Below, piece by piece: positions 1 to 5,136 of a stretch of 5,136 bases of DNA. Below the pieces are notes generated by a model. The model worked only from the letters and a program-made list of their open reading frames with translations, had not been told where the DNA came from and did no database searches. The stretch is from DATJFQ01 sp035495555 (GTDB lineage: Bacteria > Acidobacteriota > Vicinamibacteria > Vicinamibacterales > 2-12-FULL-66-21). The translations under genes were made by a program, and so were the position numbers. Location of the stretch: assembly GCA_035495555.1 (NCBI GenBank), contig DATJFQ010000101.1, positions 1-5,136 of the forward strand. The letters are read 5' to 3'. How positions within the stretch are numbered: the first letter of the stretch is position 1; the number at the start of each line of letters is the position of its first letter.

Positions 1-1013
1 AGGCTTTCGACGAGGAGCTGGCGCACGAGCTGCGGGCGGGTCGCGCCAATCGCGCGGCGCACCGCGATTTCACGCGTGCGGCCCGACGCGCGCGCGAGCG
101 TGAGATTTGCGATGTTCACGCACGCGATCAGCAGCAGCAGCGCGACGGCGCCCATGAGGACCGTGAGCGTGGGACGAATCCGATTCGTCAGCTCGCTCTG
201 GACGCCGTCGAGGCGCAGCGTCCACTGCACGCTCGGCGGATAGTTCGCCGGATAGGCGGCGCGCAGTTCCCCCGCGAACGCATCCAGTCGATCCTGCGCC
301 TGTTCGAGCGACATTCCCGGTTTCAGGCGTCCCATGACGCCGGGGATGAAGTTCTGCTGCCGTTGCGGCGTGCTCGGAAACGGGGGCGCCGCGAAGCCGC
401 ACGCACTCCACATCTCGACTTCTCCGCGCACCGTTTCGCCCGGATGACGGAACTCGCGCGGCATCACACCGACGATCGTGTAAGTGTCGGTGTCCATGAT
501 GACTTTCCGTCCGATCACGTCACGCGAGGCACCGAACGCACGCCGCCAGAGCCCGTCGCTGATGACGACCGGATCCGAGAATCCGGGAACGCCGTCCGCC
601 GGCCCGTACACACGCCCGAGCTGCGCAGCCGCGCCAAGTAATTGAAAGTAGTTGGGGCTCGTGACCAGCACTTCGATCCGTTCGGGCAGCGCGCCGCCGA
701 GAAAGGACGCGCTCACCGGCCACAGCGCCGTGACCCCGTCGAAGATGCCCGCACGGTGCTGCAGATCGTCGAGTTCTGGCTGCGAGATGCCGATGTTCCG
801 GCCGCCGGTGGCCGTGGCCTCCGCGGTCACGCGCACGAGCTGATCGGGATCCGGGAACGGCAGCGGACGAATGAGAACCGCATGGACAACCGTGAAGATG
901 GCCACGTTCGCGCCGATTCCGAGCGCGAGCGTCAGCGCGGCGATCACCGTAAAGCCGGGCGATCGCAGCAACCGTCGCACGGCGTGCCGAAGGTCCCGAA
1001 GAATCGCATCCAT
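1..1013 (-). CDS. ADOP-type ABC transporter permease (MacB/FtsX family), N-terminal part, cut by the window edge
   Basis: I translated this frame by hand: 337 residues with no stop, running off the left edge. Residues 1-20 (MDAILRDLRHAVRRLLRSPG) are the typical cytoplasmic lead-in of MacB-like permeases. A first membrane helix spans about 21-48 and contains LTLALGIGANVAIF. It is followed by RPLPFPDPDQLVRV and a periplasmic MacB core domain (about 55-275) with QLGRVYGPADG, VVISDGLWRRAFG and YTIVGVMPREFRHPG. A second helix (about 282-306, LLLLIACVNIANLTLARAS) begins the FtsX domain and leads into REIAVRRAIGATRPQLVRQLL. Family members are usually about 800-900 residues with two such modules and no fused ATPase, so roughly 40% is visible. 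In macrolide-exporter-like systems this fold transmits ATP-driven force across the membrane; the substrate here is unknown. The start is well fixed: an in-frame TAG lies at 1056-1058 and no ATG, GTG or TTG intervenes. No good Shine-Dalgarno precedes it. The N-terminal prefix domain found in some ADOPs is absent. The family call is firm; the ADOP subtype is inferred. Confidence 0.92.
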   Translation of the reverse strand, partial: MDAILRDLRHAVRRLLRSPGFTVIAALTLALGIGANVAIFTVVHAVLIRPLPFPDPDQLVRVTAEATATGGRNIGISQPELDDLQHRAGIFDGVTALWPVSASFLGGALPERIEVLVTSPNYFQLLGAAAQLGRVYGPADGVPGFSDPVVISDGLWRRAFGASRDVIGRKVIMDTDTYTIVGVMPREFRHPGETVRGEVEMWSACGFAAPPFPSTPQRQQNFIPGVMGRLKPGMSLEQAQDRLDAFAGELRAAYPANYPPSVQWTLRLDGVQSELTNRIRPTLTVLMGAVALLLLIACVNIANLTLARASGRTREIAVRRAIGATRPQLVRQLLVES

Positions 1014-1147
1014 GGCGACGACGCCATGTAAATCCCGTGCCGCCGATGAATGACGCTAAACGTCTGAACCGATGGAACTTGGCAGCCTGCGATTTATCGG
1101 CCCTGCTCGCTTCCAGGACGCGGCTGCCCGGAAGCGGACAATGCCGG

Positions 1148-1177
1148 CTGACGCCCGCCCCCATGCCGCGTCACAAT
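1148..1177 (+). promoter_or_regulatory. Candidate sigma-70-type promoter for the small membrane protein gene
   Basis: CTGACG (1148-1153) and CACAAT (1172-1177) each match four of six consensus -35 and -10 bases, with an 18-bp spacer. The -10 box ends six bases before the ATG at 1184, so transcription would begin at or very near the A of the start codon, giving a leaderless message. This agrees with the lack of any Shine-Dalgarno sequence before the gene. It is inferred from spacing and weak consensus only. Confidence 0.42.
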
Positions 1178-1186
1178 AGCGGCATG
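1162..1186. repeat. Perfect 8-bp inverted repeat over the -10 box and start codon
   Basis: CATGCCGC (1162-1169) and GCGGCATG (1179-1186) are exact reverse complements separated by nine bases. The gap holds the CACAAT -10 candidate and the right arm ends in the ATG of the small gene. A further ATGCCG half-site lies at 1141-1146, 22 bp (about two helical turns) before the left arm's ATGCCG. The layout suits an operator for a dimeric repressor, or a hairpin hiding the start codon if transcription begins upstream. Chance occurrence in GC-rich DNA is possible. Confidence 0.5.
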
Positions 1187-1408
1187 ACAGATCGGGAGAC
1201 CGTCTACCTCGAAGGCGATCCAGACGTGGATAGCACGCGACGACACATGGAGCGCGTGCTGAAAGGCTCGCCGCCGCGGCGCTGGCCCTGGTTCGCAGCG
1301 GCGCTCGGCGGCGGGGGCCTCTGGATGTTGTGGCGCGTCGGTCAGGGCGCGGCCCGCGCGCGCGGATCGAGCGACGACGTCACGCCGGCCGCAACGCCGA
1401 AACCGTGA
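1184..1408 (+). CDS. Small single-pass membrane protein, unrecognised, 74 residues
   Basis: I do not recognise this protein. It begins MTDRETVYLEGDPDVDSTRR, a polar acidic head of about 30 residues. A basic Pro/Arg patch (SPPRRWP, 29-35) and one hydrophobic stretch (about 35-51, WFAAALGGGGLWMLWRVG) follow, a likely membrane anchor with a Gly-rich, Trp-rich core. The tail (52-74) is first basic, then acidic and Pro/Ala-rich, ending TPAATPKP. Third codon positions are strongly G/C, as expected of a real gene here. The frame is open further upstream, with in-frame ATGs at 1037, 1046 and 1163. I chose 1184 because the acidic head reads as natural protein from there and a -10-like box sits just upstream. 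The gene is divergent from the permease and convergent with the propeller gene, whose stop lies 35 bases away. It could be a chance frame in GC-rich DNA, since minus-strand frames are also open here. Confidence 0.58.
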   Translation: MTDRETVYLEGDPDVDSTRRHMERVLKGSPPRRWPWFAAALGGGGLWMLWRVGQGAARARGSSDDVTPAATPKP

Positions 1409-1442
1409 ACCGGGGCCCCAGCGTCGAACGTCGCACCCTGAC

Positions 1443-4400
1443 CTACTGGACCCGCGATTCCGGTGTAATGGTCGCGTCGACGCCATGTTGTTTGAGCGAC
1501 GCGTTCAACGCCGGAACCGTGGTATCGGTGATCTCCTTGTACTCCGCTGCGATCGCCGCGAGCTCCTGTTTGAACCCGTTGTTCACGGCGATTTGCTGAT
1601 CGGTCGGCCCGAGGTCGCCTCCTCCGGACCCGCTGCCAGGCGTCCCCACCATCTGCCCGATCATCCAGCTGATGCGCTCGTACAACTGAACGGGCTGACG
1701 GAAGGCGTCTTCGCTTCGCCCGGTGTTGCGGAGGTCGATCATCTTCGCTTCGAGCGTGCTCATGCGCGCTTCCGCGGTCTTCACCTGCTCGAGCACGGCC
1801 GATTGCTGCGGATCGCCACCGAGCTTCTGCATCAGATCCTGCGACTGCTTCCGCATCGACTCCAGGCCGTTGCCCATCCGCGCAACATCGTCGATTTCCG
1901 CGAGCACCTGCCGGGTGAACGCGACCTGCGCCCCGATGGACTGCTGCGTGCCTGGCGACTTCGGGTCCGGCAGCACTGTGAGCTGCGCCGTCTGTTCGGT
2001 CGCGCCCGCCTTCACGTGCACGGTGTAGGTGCCCGGCGGCACGATCGGTCCCGCCGGTGGAATGCGCGTGCCGTACGCGGCGTACTGGCGCTTCGCCGGC
2101 GCCCACGGCTCGAAAAGTGGCGTCGTCTGCATCGTGATGGACGAGCCGCTCTCATATCGCAGGTCCCACCACACGCGATTGAGGCCCGGATGTCCGTCGA
2201 CGGTCAGCGTTCGAATCGTGGTGTTGTCCGGTCCGGAGATCGTGATCTTTACGGCCGGCGTCGCGGATTCGATCGAGAAATTGATGTCGGCTCCGTAGGG
2301 CGCACTCTCCCCCTGTACGTGCGCATCCGGCTCGCTCTCGCGGCCGTCCGCCGTGGAACGGAAGCGGTACGCGGGACGCGGCGGAAACAGATGAAACGCC
2401 TCCGACTGTGAGGTGTCCCACGACCTGAGCGGCGTGACGTCGTCGAGGATGTACACACCGCGCCCGTGCGTGCCGATGACGAGGTCATTGAACGTCGGCT
2501 GCACCTGCATCCAATACACCGGAGCAGGCGGCAAGTCGTTGCGGATGCGTGTCCAGTGCACGCCATCGTCCCATGTGACGTAGAGCGCGTTGTCGGTGCC
2601 GAGGTACAACATGCCCTTTCGCACCGGGTCCTCGACGATGATGTGCGCGCTCGAGTTGACACCTTTCGGGATGCCGGACGAAATGAGCTTCCAGGAGGTT
2701 CCGTAGTCCGACGTTTCGTAGACGAGCGCGTCGTAGATCCCTTCGTGCTGCAGGTTCTCGACCACGTACGCCGTGCCGGCGTCGAACTTGGAGGGCGCCA
2801 CGCTCCACACCGTCCCCCACGGCGGCAGGTTCGGGATGTTCTTCGTGACGTTCGTCCAGTGTGCGCCCGCATCTTTCGTGATGTTCACCTGTCCATCGGT
2901 GCTGCCGGTCCAGATCACGCCTGCCTTCACCGGTGACTCTGCGATCGCGTACAACGTTGCGCCGTCGTACGTCGTCAGATTGTCGGACGTGATGCCGCCG
3001 GAATTTCCCTGATGCGATTTGTCGTTCGTCGTCAAATCAGGGCTGATCACCTTCCAGCTCTGGCCGCCGTTGGTCGTCATGAAGACGACCTGCGCGCCGA
3101 CGTAAACGCGGTTGTGATCGTGCGGCGAGATCGCGATCGGCGTAATCCAGTCCCACCGGTACTTCATGTCGGCCGGCGCCCAGCCGTAACTCGTGATGGG
3201 CCATGCGCTCACGTCGCGCGCCATCCCGTTCTTGTAGTCCATGCGCACGACGCGACCGTTGTCGCAACCGGACCACACGATGTCGGCGTCGACAGGATCC
3301 GGCACGGCAAAGGCGTCTTCACACCCGCCAGTGCCCGTCCAGTTGCCCACGCCCATGCCGCCGCGGCCGCCGCCCCCACGGTTGGGACCGCGGAAGCTCG
3401 ATTTGTCCTGAATGTTCCCCATCACGTTGTACGGCACGGCGTTGTCGGCCACCACGTGATAGACCTGCGAGATCGGCAACAGGAAGTGACGATAGGACGC
3501 GGCGTGGTTATCGCTGATCGCGACGCCGGCGTCGTTGGCGACGAGGATGCGGTTCGTGTTCGTCGGATCGATCCAGACGTCGTGGTTGTCGCCGCCGGGC
3601 GCGGAAATCTGCGCACCGCCTTCAGCGGCTCCTGCCCCACGTCCCCGGCCGCCTCCGCGTCCTCCGCCGGCGGCTGGGGCGCCGCCGCCAGCTCCCCCGC
3701 CACGGCCCGGCTGAAACACGGTCGCGCCGCCGTCGCGCGACATCGTGAAGCCTACTGACGGGAAATACAGCAGGTTCTCGTCGTCTGGTGACACGGCCAT
3801 GCGGGTGTAATACGGGGCGCGCTCCGCGGGCATGTGCGACTGGTTGACGAGCTCCCACGTCGCGCCGCGATCGTTCGAGCGGTACAGACCCGGCGCGGGG
3901 GCGTCCTGCACAAGTGCGTAGACGCGATCGGGATTACTCGGCGCCACGGCGACCGCGATCTTGCCGAGCGGATGATTCGCGTCCGGCAAACCGTGCCCGC
4001 TGACCCTGTTCCACGTGGCGCCGCCGTCGTGCGAAATGTAGACGCCGCTGCCGGGACCGCCGCTGTGCAGGTCGTAGCGATGGATCGTCAGTTGCCACAT
4101 GCCCGCATAGAGCGTCTTCGGATCACGCGGATCCATCGCCAGATCCGAGCAGCCGGTGTTCTCGTCGACCGCGAGGACCTGCTTCCAGTTCGCGCCGCCG
4201 TCGGTCGTGTGAAACACGCCGCGCTCGTGCTGTGGACGGAACGCCTGGCCAATCGCACAGACATAGACGTCGTCGGCGTCCGCCGGATCGATGACGATGC
4301 GCGCGATATGTCCCGTTTCGTCGAGCCCCATGTGCTGCCACGTGCGGCCGGCGTCTGTCGACTTGTAGACGCCGTCGCCGAGCGTGTAGTACGGCCGAAT

Positions 4401-4760
4401 CAGCCAGGGCTCGCCCGTGCCGGCCCAGACGGTGTCGTGTGCCGACGGCGCCACGGCCAGCGCGCCGACGGCGGACACGTCCTTGTCGTCGAAGACCGGG
4501 CGCCAGGTGATCCCGGCGTCCGTGGTCTTCCAGATGCCGCCATCCGCTGCGCCCGCATACACGGTCATCGAATCGCCCGGAACGCCGGTTATCGATGCGA
4601 CCCGATTGCCTTCGGGGCCGAGCGGCCGGAAGTGCAGCGCGCCGAGTCCGTTGGGACTGCCGTCACCTGGCGCCTGCGGTCCGCCGCGACCGCCGCGCTG
4701 CGCATACGCACCTGTGCTGATGAAGAGGAGGATGAAGAGGCTGGCGAAGACATGACGCAT
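1443..4760 (-). CDS. Secreted BNR/Asp-box beta-propeller protein (VPS10/sortilin-like, often annotated as glycosyl hydrolase), complete
   Basis: The protein has 1105 residues. Residues 1-20 (MRHVFASLFILLFISTGAYA) form a Sec signal peptide with likely cleavage after AYA, so it is exported. Asp-box motifs S/T-x-D-x-G-x-T-W recur at about 78-86, 133-141, 184-192, 242-250, 294-302, 340-348, 561-569, 627-635, 682-690 and 728-736, each closing a propeller blade; those at 340 (Trp lost) and 561 (Asp to Asn) are degenerate. The propeller closes near GTHGRGVYILDD (763-774). A beta-rich region follows with DGHPGLNRVWWDLRYE (855-870) and PGTYTVHVKAG (909-919), then a mostly helical C-terminal part (about 943-1090). 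Length and order match the large exported BNR proteins common in Acidobacteriota. Those are annotated as glycosyl hydrolases by resemblance to GH74 and sortilin; activity is rarely proven and I can assign no catalytic residues. Gly/Arg-rich inserts interrupt the propeller at 352-389 and 461-478. The start is supported by an AGGAG six bases upstream and by the signal peptide. The gene is monocistronic, with divergent and convergent neighbours. Confidence 0.95.
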   Translation of the reverse strand: MRHVFASLFILLFISTGAYAQRGGRGGPQAPGDGSPNGLGALHFRPLGPEGNRVASITGVPGDSMTVYAGAADGGIWKTTDAGITWRPVFDDKDVSAVGALAVAPSAHDTVWAGTGEPWLIRPYYTLGDGVYKSTDAGRTWQHMGLDETGHIARIVIDPADADDVYVCAIGQAFRPQHERGVFHTTDGGANWKQVLAVDENTGCSDLAMDPRDPKTLYAGMWQLTIHRYDLHSGGPGSGVYISHDGGATWNRVSGHGLPDANHPLGKIAVAVAPSNPDRVYALVQDAPAPGLYRSNDRGATWELVNQSHMPAERAPYYTRMAVSPDDENLLYFPSVGFTMSRDGGATVFQPGRGGGAGGGAPAAGGGRGGGRGRGAGAAEGGAQISAPGGDNHDVWIDPTNTNRILVANDAGVAISDNHAASYRHFLLPISQVYHVVADNAVPYNVMGNIQDKSSFRGPNRGGGGRGGMGVGNWTGTGGCEDAFAVPDPVDADIVWSGCDNGRVVRMDYKNGMARDVSAWPITSYGWAPADMKYRWDWITPIAISPHDHNRVYVGAQVVFMTTNGGQSWKVISPDLTTNDKSHQGNSGGITSDNLTTYDGATLYAIAESPVKAGVIWTGSTDGQVNITKDAGAHWTNVTKNIPNLPPWGTVWSVAPSKFDAGTAYVVENLQHEGIYDALVYETSDYGTSWKLISSGIPKGVNSSAHIIVEDPVRKGMLYLGTDNALYVTWDDGVHWTRIRNDLPPAPVYWMQVQPTFNDLVIGTHGRGVYILDDVTPLRSWDTSQSEAFHLFPPRPAYRFRSTADGRESEPDAHVQGESAPYGADINFSIESATPAVKITISGPDNTTIRTLTVDGHPGLNRVWWDLRYESGSSITMQTTPLFEPWAPAKRQYAAYGTRIPPAGPIVPPGTYTVHVKAGATEQTAQLTVLPDPKSPGTQQSIGAQVAFTRQVLAEIDDVARMGNGLESMRKQSQDLMQKLGGDPQQSAVLEQVKTAEARMSTLEAKMIDLRNTGRSEDAFRQPVQLYERISWMIGQMVGTPGSGSGGGDLGPTDQQIAVNNGFKQELAAIAAEYKEITDTTVPALNASLKQHGVDATITPESRVQ
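3327..3380 (-). other. Short Gly/Arg-rich loop inside the propeller protein (residues 461-478)
   Basis: This encodes RGGGGRGGMGVGNWTGTG. It follows the conserved NIQDKSSFRGPN stretch (449-460), which in related proteins leads directly into a short loop carrying a Trp and a GG turn. The run is longer and richer in Gly than typical relatives as I recall them. It is probably a flexible surface loop between two blades, with no function visible. Confidence 0.6.
3594..3707 (-). other. Low-complexity Gly/Ala/Arg-rich insert in the propeller protein (residues 352-389)
   Basis: About 38 residues made almost only of Gly, Ala, Arg and Pro (for example GGGRGGGRGRGAGAAEGG) separate the Asp-box at 340-348 from the next ordered stretch, DNHDVWIDPTN (390-401). 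In relatives the equivalent junction is short (a few residues before xDNHxxWIDP), so this is an insertion in a loop and not a domain. The DNA is an imperfect GC-rich repeat and could vary in length by slippage. The reading frame is kept on both sides. Confidence 0.75.
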
Positions 4761-4766
4761 CGATTG

Positions 4767-4771
4767 CTCCT
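4767..4771 (-). promoter_or_regulatory. Shine-Dalgarno site of the propeller gene
   Basis: On the minus strand the sequence is AGGAG followed by six bases (CAATCG) and the ATG ending at 4758. This near-ideal site fixes the start, in agreement with the signal peptide that follows. None of the other three genes in the window has a comparable site. Confidence 0.85.
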
Positions 4772-4780
4772 GAGCGGGAG

Positions 4781-4809
4781 AGTGTGTACCGGGCCTTCAT
4801 CGCGGTCAA
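4781..4809 (-). promoter_or_regulatory. Possible promoter of the propeller gene
   Basis: TTGACC on the minus strand (4809-4804) matches five of six -35 bases. The downstream -10 is poor: CACACT (4786-4781) at 17-bp spacing, or TACACA (4788-4783) at 15 bp, each three of six. Either would give a leader of about 15 to 20 bases containing the AGGAG site. The -35 is convincing and the -10 is not. Confidence 0.32.
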
Positions 4810-4813
4810 GGCC
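4792..4813. repeat. 6-bp inverted repeat in the divergent spacer
   Basis: GGCCTT (4792-4797) and AAGGCC (4808-4813) are exact reverse complements ten bases apart. The dyad covers the TTGACC -35 candidate of the minus gene and lies where the -35 of the plus gene would be, so a protein bound here could affect both. Six-base arms are short enough to arise by chance. Confidence 0.35.
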
Positions 4814-4826
4814 GCCACGCTCGGCT

Positions 4827-4832
4827 TATGAT
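4827..4832 (+). promoter_or_regulatory. -10 box of the aminotransferase gene
   Basis: TATGAT matches five of six consensus -10 bases and is the most AT-rich point of the 81-bp spacer. It ends nine bases before the ATG at 4842, so the message would have a leader of zero to a few bases. No clear -35 lies 16 to 18 bases upstream (GGTCAA at 4804-4809 is poor). There is no Shine-Dalgarno before the ATG. Confidence 0.5.
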
Positions 4833-4841
4833 TTAGAGCGC

Positions 4842-5136
4842 ATGTCTTCAATCGAGCAGAAGTTCGCGAAACTGGGTACCGACCACGCTCCAGGCCAGGA
4901 AGTACGGCAGGTCGACGAGGGAGCGGATGCGCCGCTGCGAGGAGATCCCCTTCCTGGAGTGCCGGTCGATTTTTCGCACGGGGACGTCAACGAAACGGCG
5001 TTCGGCCCCACACCGGGTGCCTTGGAGGAGTTCGTCGAGGGGGTGCACCGCGGCGGACCGCAGGCTTACACCGAGTACCGTGGCGGCGCGGAACTGCGTG
5101 AGCGCCTCGCCGGGAAGCTCGCGGCGTTCACCGGGC
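4842..5136 (+). CDS. Class I/II PLP-dependent aminotransferase, N-terminal part, cut by the window edge
   Basis: I translated this frame by hand: 98 residues with no stop, running off the right edge. It begins MSSIEQKFAKLG. After a loose lead-in come PVDFSHGDVNETAFGPTPGA (41-60), ALEEFVEGVHRGG (60-72) and QAYTEYRGGAELRERLAGKL (74-93), then AAFTG. The pattern of a short beta strand, a P-x-P-x-A segment, then Y-x-x-x-x-G-x-x-x-L-R followed by a helix is the usual N-terminal arm and first helix of fold-type I aminotransferases. Known members move amino groups between amino acids and 2-oxo acids using pyridoxal phosphate in the cytosol. The PLP-binding lysine and the rest of the active site lie beyond the window, so substrate cannot be judged. 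Full length would be about 400 residues. The frame stays open upstream, but ATG 4842 fits the family and the -10 box. It is divergent from the propeller gene with 81 bp between starts. Confidence 0.86.
   Translation, partial: MSSIEQKFAKLGTDHAPGQEVRQVDEGADAPLRGDPLPGVPVDFSHGDVNETAFGPTPGALEEFVEGVHRGGPQAYTEYRGGAELRERLAGKLAAFTG

Noticed and set aside
944..1027. 27-codon minus-strand frame whose ATG lies 14 bases before the permease start, a possible regulatory upstream ORF
   Set aside because: There is no Shine-Dalgarno and no attenuation-like codon run. Short overlapping frames of this size are expected by chance.
1091..1099. GATAAAT on the minus strand as a possible -10 for the permease
   Set aside because: No acceptable -35 lies at the right distance and the resulting leader would be about 80 bases; there is not enough to call a promoter.
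520..1164. Minus-strand open frame of 214 codons overlapping the permease
   Set aside because: It reads the permease DNA in a shifted frame. The Arg/Ala/Gly-rich product lacks any family pattern, whereas the frame starting at 1013 gives an unmistakable MacB-like sequence.
1409..1442. Convergent gap checked for a bidirectional terminator; contains CCGGGGCCCC
   Set aside because: The GGGGCCCC palindrome has no loop and is not followed by a T-run on either strand, so it cannot be called an intrinsic terminator.
1094..1486. Minus-strand open frame of 130 codons opposite the small membrane gene
   Set aside because: The product is very Arg-rich with no motif and would run into the end of the propeller gene. 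The plus-strand frame has better composition and promoter context.
1485..2411. Plus-strand open frame of 308 codons lying antisense to the propeller gene's 3' part
   Set aside because: It is a by-product of high GC at third positions in the opposite gene. The product is Arg/Leu/His-rich without domain patterns, signal or ribosome site, and the minus frame is clearly the real protein.
3012..3758. Plus-strand open frame of 248 codons antisense to the propeller gene
   Set aside because: It is rich in Val, Arg, His and Ala with no recognisable motif, and it fully overlaps confirmed Asp-box blades on the other strand.
1443..4760. Reading the propeller protein as a confirmed GH74 glycosidase
   Set aside because: Asp-boxes are structural and occur in many non-enzymatic propellers. 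I cannot point to the catalytic acid pair, so only the fold-level name is supported.

Overview
This 5.1-kb window is dense, high-GC bacterial DNA carrying four genes in alternating orientation: minus, plus, minus, plus. No two neighbours can share a transcript, so this is a row of single-gene units and not an operon. I see no rRNA, tRNA, CRISPR array, insertion sequence, integrase or phage gene.

The best guess for the source is an Acidobacteriota member (for example a Vicinamibacteria-like lineage), with Gemmatimonadota as an alternative. Two gene types point this way. One is a MacB/FtsX-type permease of the acidobacterial duplicated orphan permease (ADOP) style. The other is a very large secreted BNR/sortilin-like propeller protein with Gly/Arg-rich inserts. 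This is inference from protein families; there is no marker gene in the window.

Layout. 1-1013 (minus) is the N-terminal 337 residues of the ADOP-type permease, cut by the left edge. 1014-1183 is a 170-bp divergent spacer with a likely promoter and an 8-bp dyad centred on its -10 box. 1184-1408 (plus) is a 74-residue unrecognised protein with one membrane segment. 1409-1442 is a 34-bp convergent gap without an obvious terminator hairpin. 1443-4760 (minus) is the complete 1105-residue exported propeller protein. 4761-4841 is an 81-bp divergent spacer with a Shine-Dalgarno site for the minus gene, a -10-like box for the plus gene and a 6-bp dyad. 4842-5136 (plus) is the first 98 residues of a class I/II PLP-dependent aminotransferase, cut by the right edge.

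The genes do not form a recognisable joint pathway. The permease and the propeller protein both act at or beyond the cytoplasmic membrane, the small protein is probably membrane-anchored, and the aminotransferase is cytosolic amino-acid metabolism. I found no convincing previously undescribed system. The most noteworthy signals are regulatory (apparently leaderless plus-strand starts and a dyad over a start codon) and the RGG-rich inserts in the secreted propeller.
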